A stretch of DNA of 64,000 nt, taken from the NCBI GenBank assembly GCA_025463135.1, contig JAOAPY010000005.1, positions 62,001 through 126,000 on the forward strand, given 5' to 3'. This stretch comes from Acidobacteriota bacterium. GTDB lineage: Bacteria > Acidobacteriota > Blastocatellia > Pyrinomonadales > Pyrinomonadaceae. Positions 9,366-17,462 of this stretch are shown here, piece by piece. Each line of letters opens with the position of its first letter. Within the stretch, counting starts at the first letter, position 1. Under the pieces are notes generated by a model. That model had not been told where the DNA came from, did not search any database, and was given only the letters and a program-made list of their open reading frames with translations. Made by a program: the position numbers and the translations under genes.

Positions 9366-10364
9366 ATGTCTCTGTGGAATGATCGGCAGGTGTTTGTTAC
9401 GGGTGCGACGGGGTTTGTCGGCGCACATATAGTTAAGGGTCTGATCGAACAAGGGGCCCGGGTCGTCTGCCTGCAGCGCGACGGAGTAAACACAAACGCG
9501 TTAGATCTTTTTGACCTGCGGCGATTTGTAACCGTGATTAGCGGCAAGGTCGAAGATTTTGAGTTGATGTTGCGGATCCTGGGCGAGTACCGGATCGAAT
9601 CGATCTTTCACCTGGCCGCGCAAGCCCTGGTGGGCACGACCAAACACTCCGCGCTTTCCACTTTTGAATCCAATATTCGCGGCACCTATACGCTTTTGGA
9701 AGCTTGCCGTCAGAATCCCACGGTGAAATCCATTGTGGTGGCTTCGAGCGACAAGGCCTACGGCACAAGTCCTCAATTGCCATACAGCGAAGACAATCCC
9801 CTGGCTGGTTTGTTTCCCTACGATGCCTCGAAGGCGTGCACCGACATCGTGGCGCGCTCGTACGCCCATTCATATGAACTCCCCGTGGCGGTGACTCGCT
9901 GTGCCAACATCTACGGACCGGGTGACATGAATTTTTCGCGGGTCATTCCCGGCGCCATCATGGCTGCGTTGGCTGGGGAAGCGCCGGTCGTGCGCAGCGA
10001 CGGCACGCCGTATCGCGATTTTGTTTACGTGGATGACATCGTGCGCGCGTACCTGTTGTTGGCAGAGCAAATCGAAGCGGTGCGCGGCGAGGCCTTTAAC
10101 TTTGGTTCCGGATGTCCCGTACAGATTCTCGAACTGGTTGAGCGCATCATCAGGCTGACCGGCAAGGAGGGCGCAATCACGCCACTGGTCATGCTGGAAC
10201 AAAAAATTGCCGGCGAGATCGATATGCAATATCTCCTATCACAGAAAGCCGAAACCCGTTTGGGTTGGAAAGGGGAAGTGACGTTGGACGAAGGTCTGCA
10301 ACGGACTATAGATTGGTATCGCAGCTATGTCGAGAACGACGTGGCACGGGCGTCCCGCCCGTGA
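9366..10364 (+). CDS. rfbG: NAD-dependent sugar-nucleotide dehydratase/epimerase, RfbG-like (CDP-glucose 4,6-dehydratase)
   Basis: This 332-residue extended SDR has the NAD motif [10 protein letters not shown], the active-site serine region [10 protein letters not shown] and the tyrosine-lysine pair in YDASK. The segment SSDKAYG followed by [22 protein letters not shown] resembles CDP-glucose 4,6-dehydratases more than UDP-sugar epimerases. It would convert the product of the upstream nucleotidyltransferase to a 4-keto-6-deoxy sugar nucleotide. The last codons (ARASRP, stop) are encoded by an 8-3-8 palindrome, so the C-terminal tail looks repeat-derived. No further dideoxysugar genes follow directly. 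Confidence 0.85.
   Translation: MSLWNDRQVFVTGATGFVGAHIVKGLIEQGARVVCLQRDGVNTNALDLFDLRRFVTVISGKVEDFELMLRILGEYRIESIFHLAAQALVGTTKHSALSTFESNIRGTYTLLEACRQNPTVKSIVVASSDKAYGTSPQLPYSEDNPLAGLFPYDASKACTDIVARSYAHSYELPVAVTRCANIYGPGDMNFSRVIPGAIMAALAGEAPVVRSDGTPYRDFVYVDDIVRAYLLLAEQIEAVRGEAFNFGSGCPVQILELVERIIRLTGKEGAITPLVMLEQKIAGEIDMQYLLSQKAETRLGWKGEVTLDEGLQRTIDWYRSYVENDVARASRP
10345..10363. repeat. Palindrome at the 3' end of the rfbG-like gene (family I)
   Basis: CACGGGCGTCCCGCCCGTG has perfect 8-base arms around TCC. It overlaps the last codons and stop codon of the dehydratase gene. It could serve as a 3' hairpin, though no T-run follows, and it probably represents another interspersed repeat. Confidence 0.6.
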
Positions 10365-10412
10365 ACCGTTCGGAGCGTGCCGTAAACGATTAGTAAAGAA
10401 CAGCGGAGGTTG

Positions 10413-10973
10413 ATGGTGGCAGCAGTGAAACATCTAACGATGGCCGAACTCGAAGCAGGGTTGGACTTTATCCGCCAATCACCGAAAGACGAAGGCGTGT
10501 TGGAGTTGATTGTGCGACGCCCGCGCAGCGATGAGCGCGAAGTCCTGGTGCGGGGTGAACTTCACCTGGCTGATGGCCTGGTTGGTGATAGTTGGAAAAT
10601 GCGCAGCAGTTCACGCACGCCGGATGGTTCAGCGCATCCTGATATGCAGTTGAACATCATGAATGCGCGGGCGATTGCCCTGGTGGCCCAGTACAAAGAA
10701 CGTTGGCAATTGGCCGGGGATCAACTCTATGTCGAACTGGATTTGAGTGCGGAAAACCTCCCTCCGGGAAGCAGGTTGGCAATTGGCTCGGCAGTCATCG
10801 AAGTCACTCCGTTGCCGCACACCGGCTGCAAAAAGTTCGTGTCGCGCTTTGGACTGGACGCCATGAAGTTCGTCAATTCACCCGTGGGCCGAGAGCTTCA
10901 TTTGCGCGGCATCAACGCCCGGGTTGTTGAGCCGGGCGCGATTCACGTTGGTGATGTGATCCGAAGGATTTGA
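10413..10973 (+). CDS. MOSC domain protein
   Basis: About 186 residues covering one MOSC domain. The conserved cysteine lies in PLPHTGCKKFVSRFGLDA and the GDVIRRI ending matches the family. MOSC proteins bind molybdenum cofactor or carry sulfur for metal-sulfur cluster assembly. YiiM-type members act on N-hydroxylated compounds. GGAGG lies 3 bases before the ATG and 6 before a GTG one codon later, so the true start may be the GTG at 10416. moaA is about 20 kb away, so a link with molybdenum cofactor is possible but not shown. Confidence 0.85.
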   Translation: MVAAVKHLTMAELEAGLDFIRQSPKDEGVLELIVRRPRSDEREVLVRGELHLADGLVGDSWKMRSSSRTPDGSAHPDMQLNIMNARAIALVAQYKERWQLAGDQLYVELDLSAENLPPGSRLAIGSAVIEVTPLPHTGCKKFVSRFGLDAMKFVNSPVGRELHLRGINARVVEPGAIHVGDVIRRI

Positions 10974-11072
10974 AGAGCCCGAAGAAGTCTTATTCATTAT
11001 ATAGCGCCACTCGCGCAAGAACTCAGCGCTGCCAAGCGCCAGCGAATTGACTGCTCGACCGACACTACCAGG

Positions 11073-11291
11073 TTACCGATCAAGCGACCGAAGAGCTTGA
11101 TTCAAAGTCTGATCAACTTCCTCCAATTCTCGGAGGAATTGTGGAATGCCTTCTTCCATCTCCTGCCAGAACTCTTTCTCGAAACGATCCGCGACGGCAT
11201 CGCGCCATTGGCTGCGGGTCGAATGCCACTGCGCTTCGAGTGCAGACCATTCACCGCGCAAATCATCGTGAATCTCAGAAAGGGAACCCAT
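11073..11291 (-). CDS. Small helical WXG100-like protein (W-x-D type), last gene of the FtsK operon
   Basis: A 72-residue, all-helical, acidic protein. Its centre reads QWRDAVADRFEKEFW, which aligns with the turn region of the two longer proteins in this operon: W-[RQ]-D, an aromatic or alanine, then F three residues later and another F after three more. It is shorter than a normal WXG100 protein (about 100 residues) and may be a half-hairpin or partner of the neighbouring 322-residue protein, whose stop lies 18 bases upstream. It could also be an immunity or chaperone protein. No secretion tail (YxxxD/E) is seen. Confidence 0.65.
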   Translation of the reverse strand: MGSLSEIHDDLRGEWSALEAQWHSTRSQWRDAVADRFEKEFWQEMEEGIPQFLRELEEVDQTLNQALRSLDR

Positions 11292-11309
11292 TCATTTACC
11301 AATCCACTT

Positions 11310-12278
11310 TCAGTGCCGGTCGACTTCATCAATCCTGGCCGGCACTGCGGTCCAGCCCAGGTCTCTTGCCGCTTTGATGCGATGACGCCCGTTTCCAATG
11401 CCGAAGAACTTGTCGCCCTTGAAACGATCGACCCAGATATGATCGCTCGGGCCAAAGTATGCGCTGAAGATATTCGCGAGACTCTCTGAGCCGGAACGAC
11501 TCTCAGTCGCGTCCAATTCGGCAAAGTGCTCTCTGTTCGCAGTCGCTGGGTCCTTTTGGATCACGGGCAGGATTCGAGTTCGCAGTAGTTCCAGCCCGGC
11601 GCGCATATCAGATTCGGAGAGGTCATTTTTCCTGTAGTCATTCTGCGGAGGAAGTTCGGCCATTTCGTCAGGTCTTAGGTCCTCTAAACGCACCCATCCG
11701 AATCCCTTCGGCAATGGTAGTCCGGTCATAGCAAAAGCGCCGGCTTCGCCGGCTGAGACCACAGAATCGACAGTTGCTTCCGCGGCGCTCAGCACTGCAT
11801 CCAAAATTCCTGGTTCCCTCGGCTGAGCACCGGACGTAGCACCGCCGGCAGGACCAGGCTTCAATGCCAGATAGTCACATAACTCTGTGATCCGTGCCCT
11901 CAGAAATCCGCGCGCCTTGTCAGAATGACCATCTCCTAAAAAAGCTGTCTGCTTCGCACACTTATCATAACCCCCGCAAAGTTCTTCCACTTTTCGTTGC
12001 CATTGCCTGGCTTCGCGAAAGCCTTCCTCCGCCTCCTCGAGTTTCCGCTGGATGAAACCCACATCATCTTCTTCATCGTCGGCTTCGTCATAAGTCGCCT
12101 GCCAGCCGGCCAGCGCCCGCCGACGATCGGCTACAATTTGATCGAGAACTTCAGCCTTCCTCTGAATCTCATGTTCAGTTGCCTCGATCCCTTCAAGAAC
12201 TTCAGACGAGAATCGCGCTATCGAGGCTTCTAACTCCTCGAGCGCGCGCAGTGACGTCACATTTATGCTGCTCGACAT
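11310..12278 (-). CDS. Coiled-coil protein with C-terminal ParB-like domain, possible type VII-type effector or partner
   Basis: 322 residues. Residues 1-150 are long charged helices (LRALEELEASIARF through KLEEAEEGFREARQWQRKVEEL) like LXG/WXG-type N-termini of ESX-linked proteins. Residues 155-190 are a linker rich in Gly, Ala and Pro. From about residue 190 a ParB/Srx-like domain begins (VRLEDLRPDEM) and ends in GNGRHRIKAARDLGWTAVPARI, the G-x-x-R-x-x-A-A-x-x-x-G signature of ParB N-terminal domains. Those domains bind CTP or act as nucleases, and some are toxins. The operon context suggests a secreted or membrane-tethered effector, but a DNA-binding regulator is also possible. There is no signal peptide. 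Confidence 0.7.
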   Translation of the reverse strand: MSSSINVTSLRALEELEASIARFSSEVLEGIEATEHEIQRKAEVLDQIVADRRRALAGWQATYDEADDEEDDVGFIQRKLEEAEEGFREARQWQRKVEELCGGYDKCAKQTAFLGDGHSDKARGFLRARITELCDYLALKPGPAGGATSGAQPREPGILDAVLSAAEATVDSVVSAGEAGAFAMTGLPLPKGFGWVRLEDLRPDEMAELPPQNDYRKNDLSESDMRAGLELLRTRILPVIQKDPATANREHFAELDATESRSGSESLANIFSAYFGPSDHIWVDRFKGDKFFGIGNGRHRIKAARDLGWTAVPARIDEVDRH

Positions 12279-12296
12279 GATCTACAGAAGCATTAC

Positions 12297-12572
12297 TCAG
12301 TATCCGCCGCCAAGATATCGCTCTGCCTTCTCCGCCTTCTTCCTTAAATAATTGGAATATAATTCTGAGCTGTTCAAAAAGACTTCCAAACGCCCCATTG
12401 TCTCGGTAAATAAACGGTCGAACTCGGAATACTTTTTGTCTTGCCAATGGGCGTGAAGATCATTAAAGCTGTGGCTAACCTGAGACTTGCTTCCGCGTAA
12501 GTGTCCAATCGTTTCTTCCAGGACTGCTGCAAAGTTCCGCAGTTCACGTGGGTCTACAATTGCTTTCGGCAT
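12297..12572 (-). CDS. WXG100-like protein B (W-x-D type)
   Basis: A 91-residue helical-hairpin protein. Two predicted helices flank the turn LHAHWQDKKYSEFDRLF, in the place where WXG100 proteins have W-x-G. Length and pattern fit the ESAT-6/CFP-10 superfamily. Members are exported as folded dimers by EssC/EccC ATPases. The gene lies 8 bases after WXG-like protein A, so the two may form a heterodimer. The C-terminus ends AERYLGGGY and shows no clear YxxxD/E export motif. Assignment to the superfamily is by pattern, not alignment. Confidence 0.72.
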   Translation of the reverse strand: MPKAIVDPRELRNFAAVLEETIGHLRGSKSQVSHSFNDLHAHWQDKKYSEFDRLFTETMGRLEVFLNSSELYSNYLRKKAEKAERYLGGGY

Positions 12573-12580
12573 GACATCTC

Positions 12581-12862
12581 CTATCTGGGTGCGCGTACCG
12601 CGAAATATTCGTCAAGCGCATCGGCGTCGCGTTTCAACAACGGCGTAGTTCGTTTTGTCTCTTCGACAAACCGTTTGATGCGCTCCTGCGTAACCAGGAA
12701 TTCGCCGGCGAACTCCTCGAATTCCTGATCCCGCCAGGAATTCCCGAGCCGGCTCATTGCCGCGCGAATTCGGGTTATGTGATCGTCAACAACACCTGCA
12801 AAGCTGTCGAGCTGAGAAGCAAACCCTCTCAATTTCTCTGAGTCGTTATGTACCTGGGACAT
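12581..12862 (-). CDS. WXG100-like protein A (W-x-D type)
   Basis: A 93-residue helical-hairpin protein beginning MSQVHNDSEKLRGFASQLDSF. The turn LGNSWRDQEFEEFAGEF matches the WXG100 arrangement with D instead of G. An ESX-like role as substrate or partner of the ATPase encoded 12 bases upstream is inferred from length, fold pattern and operon position. The C-terminal segment RDADALDEYFAVRAPR is polar and lacks a clear YxxxD/E motif. The protein is cytoplasmic when made, with no signal peptide. Confidence 0.75.
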   Translation of the reverse strand: MSQVHNDSEKLRGFASQLDSFAGVVDDHITRIRAAMSRLGNSWRDQEFEEFAGEFLVTQERIKRFVEETKRTTPLLKRDADALDEYFAVRAPR

Positions 12863-12874
12863 TGTTTTTTCTCC

Positions 12875-15800
12875 TTAGGCATTCGTAGCTTTACGGCCTC
12901 GGGCACGCAGGCGCGCGGCAACAGATTCGATCCACTTCGATTCCGGAATACCGTAAGGCCGGAACTTTTCCAGCTGGCCGGGTCGCTCCTCGTCATAGAA
13001 AACCGCGCGATGAGGTTTATCGAGCTTTGAGGCGAGGGCATCATCAATAACGCGGCCAGAATCTTCGTTACTCATTGGACCGGCCGCGCGCATGCTGAAT
13101 TCGCCCATGATTCGCCGGTCGATGCGAGCGACTCCAGCGTAAGCGTCGCTCCAGGCGATTACGTGAATCCCACTTTCCGGTCCCTCGCGCAATAACGTCA
13201 GGAACAGCGCGTGAGGATCCAAGCTGACAGCCTTGACGTCTTTCGAGTATCTCGAAAGCCCATCCTCGTCATCGCGTAAATCGCGGGCCCGGTGCAAGCC
13301 GAGAATTACAAAATAAATCTCCGGCGTACCTATTGATTGATCCTCTGTGCGCCGATTCGCTTCATTGACAAGATCGTTCATTACCGCGGCCAGGTTTTTG
13401 CGGTTGACTATCTGAATATCATGGTGAAACTCCTTTGCCAGCAGCTGTGGCACTTCATTCCACTCGCTGTCCGCGGTTGTCAGATTGAAGATAATGAACC
13501 TCGCGGCATCCGGTTCATACTGACTAAAGAGGCTAAGCAAAGAGGAAAAGGCGATCCCAACTCCTTCTTCCTCATCACGAGTTACGATTAGAAGATTGCT
13601 TCCACCCTGGCGACGAAATCGCGCGGCGGTGGGAGGACGAATTGCTATTGGCTCACCCAGCCAGGCGTCGGCCGCTTTAATTTTTGCAGGCAGGCCAGTA
13701 GTGTCAAGAACCTGCTTCAAAGCTTTGCACTCTTCGAAACGCGCCGGAGCGTTCCCCTCAAAGATAACCGGCAAGTCAAAATGGCGGCCCGCTTTGAGCT
13801 GGGCCTGTTCGGAAAAGCTTCTGATTTCCTCCAGCCGCTTATTACGGTCTTCTTCTGAGAAGAGCGCAACCTGAAAAAAGCTATTGCCTTCGATCAAGCC
13901 GTTGGCCGAGTTGTAAATTGCTTCGCCCGGTCTTGAGAGTAGGCGCGCCTGCAAGTTGCCATCACCCATTATCAGGCGAGCATCAGATTCGCCGCACTTC
14001 AGAGCGATTCGAATGCCTATCTGGCCAAGAGTGCTGGTGGGCAGGGAAGATCGGTTTGCCAGACTCTGGGAGCCGAGCATGACGTGAATCCCGGCGTAGC
14101 GTCCTTGCCTCACCAATCTATCCAACAGCAGTCCCGCTTGCGTGCCGATATTGTCGTCGTAACTGAAAAACTCCTGAAACTCATCCACCAGGAGTAGAAT
14201 TCTGGGCAAGTCTTCGTTGGGTCTTTTCTGGCGATAGTCGCTGATCGCATCCACTCCAATGGCCCGAAACTTCTCGCCTCGCTCGTTCAGTTCCTTGTCG
14301 AGCTTTTGCAAGACACTGAGTCCGAATTCTCTTTCGCTATCTATTGCGATCACCCGGGCATGAGGCAATCCGACTTCGGCGTATCGCTTGAACCCCACGC
14401 CTTGTTTGAAGTCCACGAGGTACAGTTGCATCTCAGCGGGAGAATACATGAGTCCCATCGTGGTTATGATGATATGCATCAGGTTGGTCTTGCCGGATCC
14501 TGGCATGCCAATACATACCGCGTGGTGTTCGGTGCCGGTGCCGAGCGTAAGATACTGGACCTTCTTTGCGCCTTGCGGCCCCAGCGGAACATGAATTCGC
14601 TCTCGAGTTGAGCCTTGCCAGACAGAGCTGTGGTCCAGCCCGGCCTTCACAAGCAGGGTATCGAAAGGCACTTCCACGCGCATCGATTCGGGTGCGCGCG
14701 AGCCTGCTTCTTTGACTATGTGCTTGAAGAGTTCGTCGGACGGCGGGCTATCCGGCAACAGGGTGTAGCGCACAAGGCTCTTACTGTCCCAGACAAATCG
14801 GGTACCGTTGTGATAAATAACGTTTGCTGCATTCTCAAGATCGCCAAGATTGAATCCGTATGGCAGCTTTTTGGATGGATCAGTATCCATCACAATAATT
14901 GTATAGACTCCGCATCGTGGTCCGTTTTTGGCGATACTCACCAAACGCCGCGCAGCGGTTTCACTGAAATTGACGGGAAAATCAAACACGACCAAAACCC
15001 GATACGGCTCGGCGACTTCGCCCGCCTTCTGGTTGTATTCCTCGATTGTGGCGTAATCATTCCTAAGATATTTTTGAATGACGTTTTCCATATGTTCGGT
15101 CAGTTTTCCCAATTGCTCTTCGATATGCTGCGGTTCAGTCCAGGCTCGGTTCGTGATCAACTTCTCTTCGTGATCCGCAAGCGACATGAATGGCGCGGCG
15201 CTCTGTCCCAATCCAACAGGATCCAAAAGCGTGAACAAAACTTTGCCTGGGGGCACATTCGCCAGCAGTCGTAACATCAAAGACTGTGCGGCACGTATGC
15301 AGACTTCTTTAAGTGGGCCTGTGGCTTTTTGCAGGAGGCACTTCCCCTCTAATCCGTCAGCGAACGGCACGAGAGCGGGAATTGAAAAGTCTAATAAGGA
15401 TTTCTCGAAGTGAGACTTCAGAGTCTCAATGGGAGGAGACTTAAGGGTCCCAAGGCACGCCGAAAATGCCGGGGAGGTTGCGGGTACCCACTGGCTCCAG
15501 GCCTGGTCATTCCAATTGCCGCCGACGAAACCTGTTTCCACATAGAATGTGGAAAATCTCTTCTTTAACCCCTCAACCTTCTGAGTAAATGGTCTACTGA
15601 AGCGTCTGATCTCTGTGTCAAATTGCAGGGCCGCAGTTTTCTTATCATTCTCACTTCTTGACTCGGCGCTCTTAAGAACCTCTTGAGCCGCATTAATATC
15701 CCTTGCATATTCTGAGTTCGCATACTTCACAGCCGCTTCAATACATGCGTCGGCTTCAGCAATTGAAGCATCGATAGACTCGTATTGCGACTTCATTTCG

Positions 15801-17062
15801 GAAGAGGCGGAAGTCGTCCGTATGACAGCGATAGCTGTTGCGAGGCCCAGAAAGAGGATATTGACAAGAATGAAAGAGGTTCCCCCATTTCCGGTTGAGG
15901 AACCCGCTGCCGCGCAAAGGCTAATAATAAAGCCCGGAATTCCCAGACCCGCAAACAGACTTCCAGTGTTTTTGGGTTTCTCAACTTTCTGCAGGTGCCC
16001 CAGATATCCGCTCGCTTGAGTTACATATTTTTGCGCCTCGAGAACTGCTTCCTTGTTGCTTTGGTGAGTGCCGCGAAACTGGCGACTTGAGAAGTTAGGT
16101 TCTACGGACTGCTGCCTCAAATAATCGCGCGCTGTTTCCCGGCAGCGGCTTCCCAGATCCGAAAGCCGTTTAGCCTCATCGTTCGCCGATTTGAGTAAAC
16201 GGCCCAAGCCTTCCTTCTTACTTTGGTAGGCTGCATCTGCCTGTTTGAACTGCTGGCTTGCGGCTTCCACTCGACCGTCCAGTTCGTTAGTTAATTTGGA
16301 AGTCGTGGTTTCGTATTCGTTGATGAACTCGGTCAGGCGGTCTGTCAAACTGAGCATTTCTGCTCCAAGCCCTTCTTCCATTGGTTTCTTGTCCTCCAGG
16401 CCATGAATAGGTTCCTGTGCCGGCTGGCTTAGGTTTACGCCGCGCAATTCCTCGGCTGTCTGCCGGTTGGGTTCTTCCCACCGCGCCGGCGTTCTGGTCC
16501 AGGTTTGTGTAGCAGCTCCTGAAAGATCCTGTTTTTGTGAGGCAACAGGGTCGTCTGCCTGCGAGTAAATGAGCTCGCCATTCTTGTCGAATTGGAAAGA
16601 GATATCATCTGAGAAGCAGCCCAGAAGATCGAGCTTTTGCGCGACTCTGATATGCTGACCGTCCCTGTTCCCAGGCTGGTTTGCCGGTTCGTCGGAGCGG
16701 TCTTCCAGAGCCAGCAAGGCCTGGCTTTCAAAATAGGCTTGCTCAAGAGACTTCAGGGTGTCCCCAGACCATAACCCCTGGTGCGCTTCGTAGATTTCAG
16801 ACGCGCTCTCACAACAAGCCAGCAAGCAACAACGCCAATCAACTTGCTCGTCGTCAAGGTTCTGATCGTCTAAGTCGTACTCTTTTTGTATGGCTATACC
16901 GAGGCGGTAAAAGGCTTCCAACGCAGTTTCAGCATCGGGAGTCGAACATAAACAAGCGTCGTACTCTTCGATAGCTGTCTGATAGTCTTCTTCGTCTTCC
17001 GCGTCGATCGCCTGATTCCAATGGTCAATGGAATCCACGGCCGGGAAATCATTCGGATCCAC
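12875..17062 (-). CDS. Membrane FtsK/SpoIIIE-family ATPase with N-terminal TPR-like region (EssC/EccC-like)
   Basis: 1395 residues; AGGAGAC precedes the ATG. Residues 10-125 are acidic helical repeats resembling TPRs. Residues 235-365 and 415-480 are coiled coils flanking two close transmembrane segments at about 368-418. Three RecA-like modules follow. Module I (about 520-760) lacks a P-loop but keeps a Walker-B-like strand (YRVLVVFDFP). Module II has an intact Walker A, GMPGSGKTN (K858), and Walker B, ILLLVDEF (D960-E961), then RLVRQGRYAGIHVMLGSQ as in FtsK and EssC. Module III (about 1130-1390) is degenerate (SNLLIVTRDEEE). EssC and EccC also have three modules, but their first is the main active one. 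It heads a five-gene operon and would be the motor of a type VII-like export system. FHA domains, EccB, EccD and mycosin are absent. Confidence 0.85.
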   Translation of the reverse strand: MDPNDFPAVDSIDHWNQAIDAEDEEDYQTAIEEYDACLCSTPDAETALEAFYRLGIAIQKEYDLDDQNLDDEQVDWRCCLLACCESASEIYEAHQGLWSGDTLKSLEQAYFESQALLALEDRSDEPANQPGNRDGQHIRVAQKLDLLGCFSDDISFQFDKNGELIYSQADDPVASQKQDLSGAATQTWTRTPARWEEPNRQTAEELRGVNLSQPAQEPIHGLEDKKPMEEGLGAEMLSLTDRLTEFINEYETTTSKLTNELDGRVEAASQQFKQADAAYQSKKEGLGRLLKSANDEAKRLSDLGSRCRETARDYLRQQSVEPNFSSRQFRGTHQSNKEAVLEAQKYVTQASGYLGHLQKVEKPKNTGSLFAGLGIPGFIISLCAAAGSSTGNGGTSFILVNILFLGLATAIAVIRTTSASSEMKSQYESIDASIAEADACIEAAVKYANSEYARDINAAQEVLKSAESRSENDKKTAALQFDTEIRRFSRPFTQKVEGLKKRFSTFYVETGFVGGNWNDQAWSQWVPATSPAFSACLGTLKSPPIETLKSHFEKSLLDFSIPALVPFADGLEGKCLLQKATGPLKEVCIRAAQSLMLRLLANVPPGKVLFTLLDPVGLGQSAAPFMSLADHEEKLITNRAWTEPQHIEEQLGKLTEHMENVIQKYLRNDYATIEEYNQKAGEVAEPYRVLVVFDFPVNFSETAARRLVSIAKNGPRCGVYTIIVMDTDPSKKLPYGFNLGDLENAANVIYHNGTRFVWDSKSLVRYTLLPDSPPSDELFKHIVKEAGSRAPESMRVEVPFDTLLVKAGLDHSSVWQGSTRERIHVPLGPQGAKKVQYLTLGTGTEHHAVCIGMPGSGKTNLMHIIITTMGLMYSPAEMQLYLVDFKQGVGFKRYAEVGLPHARVIAIDSEREFGLSVLQKLDKELNERGEKFRAIGVDAISDYRQKRPNEDLPRILLLVDEFQEFFSYDDNIGTQAGLLLDRLVRQGRYAGIHVMLGSQSLANRSSLPTSTLGQIGIRIALKCGESDARLIMGDGNLQARLLSRPGEAIYNSANGLIEGNSFFQVALFSEEDRNKRLEEIRSFSEQAQLKAGRHFDLPVIFEGNAPARFEECKALKQVLDTTGLPAKIKAADAWLGEPIAIRPPTAARFRRQGGSNLLIVTRDEEEGVGIAFSSLLSLFSQYEPDAARFIIFNLTTADSEWNEVPQLLAKEFHHDIQIVNRKNLAAVMNDLVNEANRRTEDQSIGTPEIYFVILGLHRARDLRDDEDGLSRYSKDVKAVSLDPHALFLTLLREGPESGIHVIAWSDAYAGVARIDRRIMGEFSMRAAGPMSNEDSGRVIDDALASKLDKPHRAVFYDEERPGQLEKFRPYGIPESKWIESVAARLRARGRKATNA

Positions 17063-17462
17063 ACTAGTCTCCTGGTGTATGAGGACTGTTGGTCTGGTAG
17101 ACCAGCAACCAATTTCGAGCCCGCTTGTCTATCAACAAGAATTGCGAGAGGGAAATTTAGCGCACTGAACGAGTGACCTATGAGAAAAGCTTGCAGACTC
17201 TATACCAGGGCTTGATTAGTCGTCAATGGCGACTTACGTGGCCTCAACCATTCAGAGGTCCATCCTGGAGGAACACTTCTATGCGTTAAGGTGGGGACCG
17301 TATTTGCGGAATGGACGATAGACGCTCTTTGCTGCATGTGTTAAATTTGGCTCGCTTGTTTTCGAGCGGTGCGCTTTTTTTTGGAATGCGTACTGCCACC
17401 TCCCGTTAAGATTTGCAGTGTTAAATGCAGAACGCTGCTAATTCTGACTTTATAAGACTTAA
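17063..17462. other. Divergent promoter region between the FtsK operon and the sigma-54 activator
   Basis: A 400-base gap between divergent starts. It has no open frame of interest and no strong hairpin. Promoters for both directions must lie here, but no box was convincing. A weak resemblance to a -24 element near 17349 lacks the -12 GC and was not accepted. Confidence 0.5.

Noticed and set aside
14615-15274. A 219-codon open frame antisense to the FtsK-type ATPase gene
   Set aside because: It lies wholly opposite a clearly conserved coding region, lacks a ribosome binding site and its protein resembles nothing.
17340-17370. Possible sigma-54 promoter before the sigma-54 activator (TTGGCTCG...)
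   Set aside because: The -24 half is fair but the -12 GC is missing.
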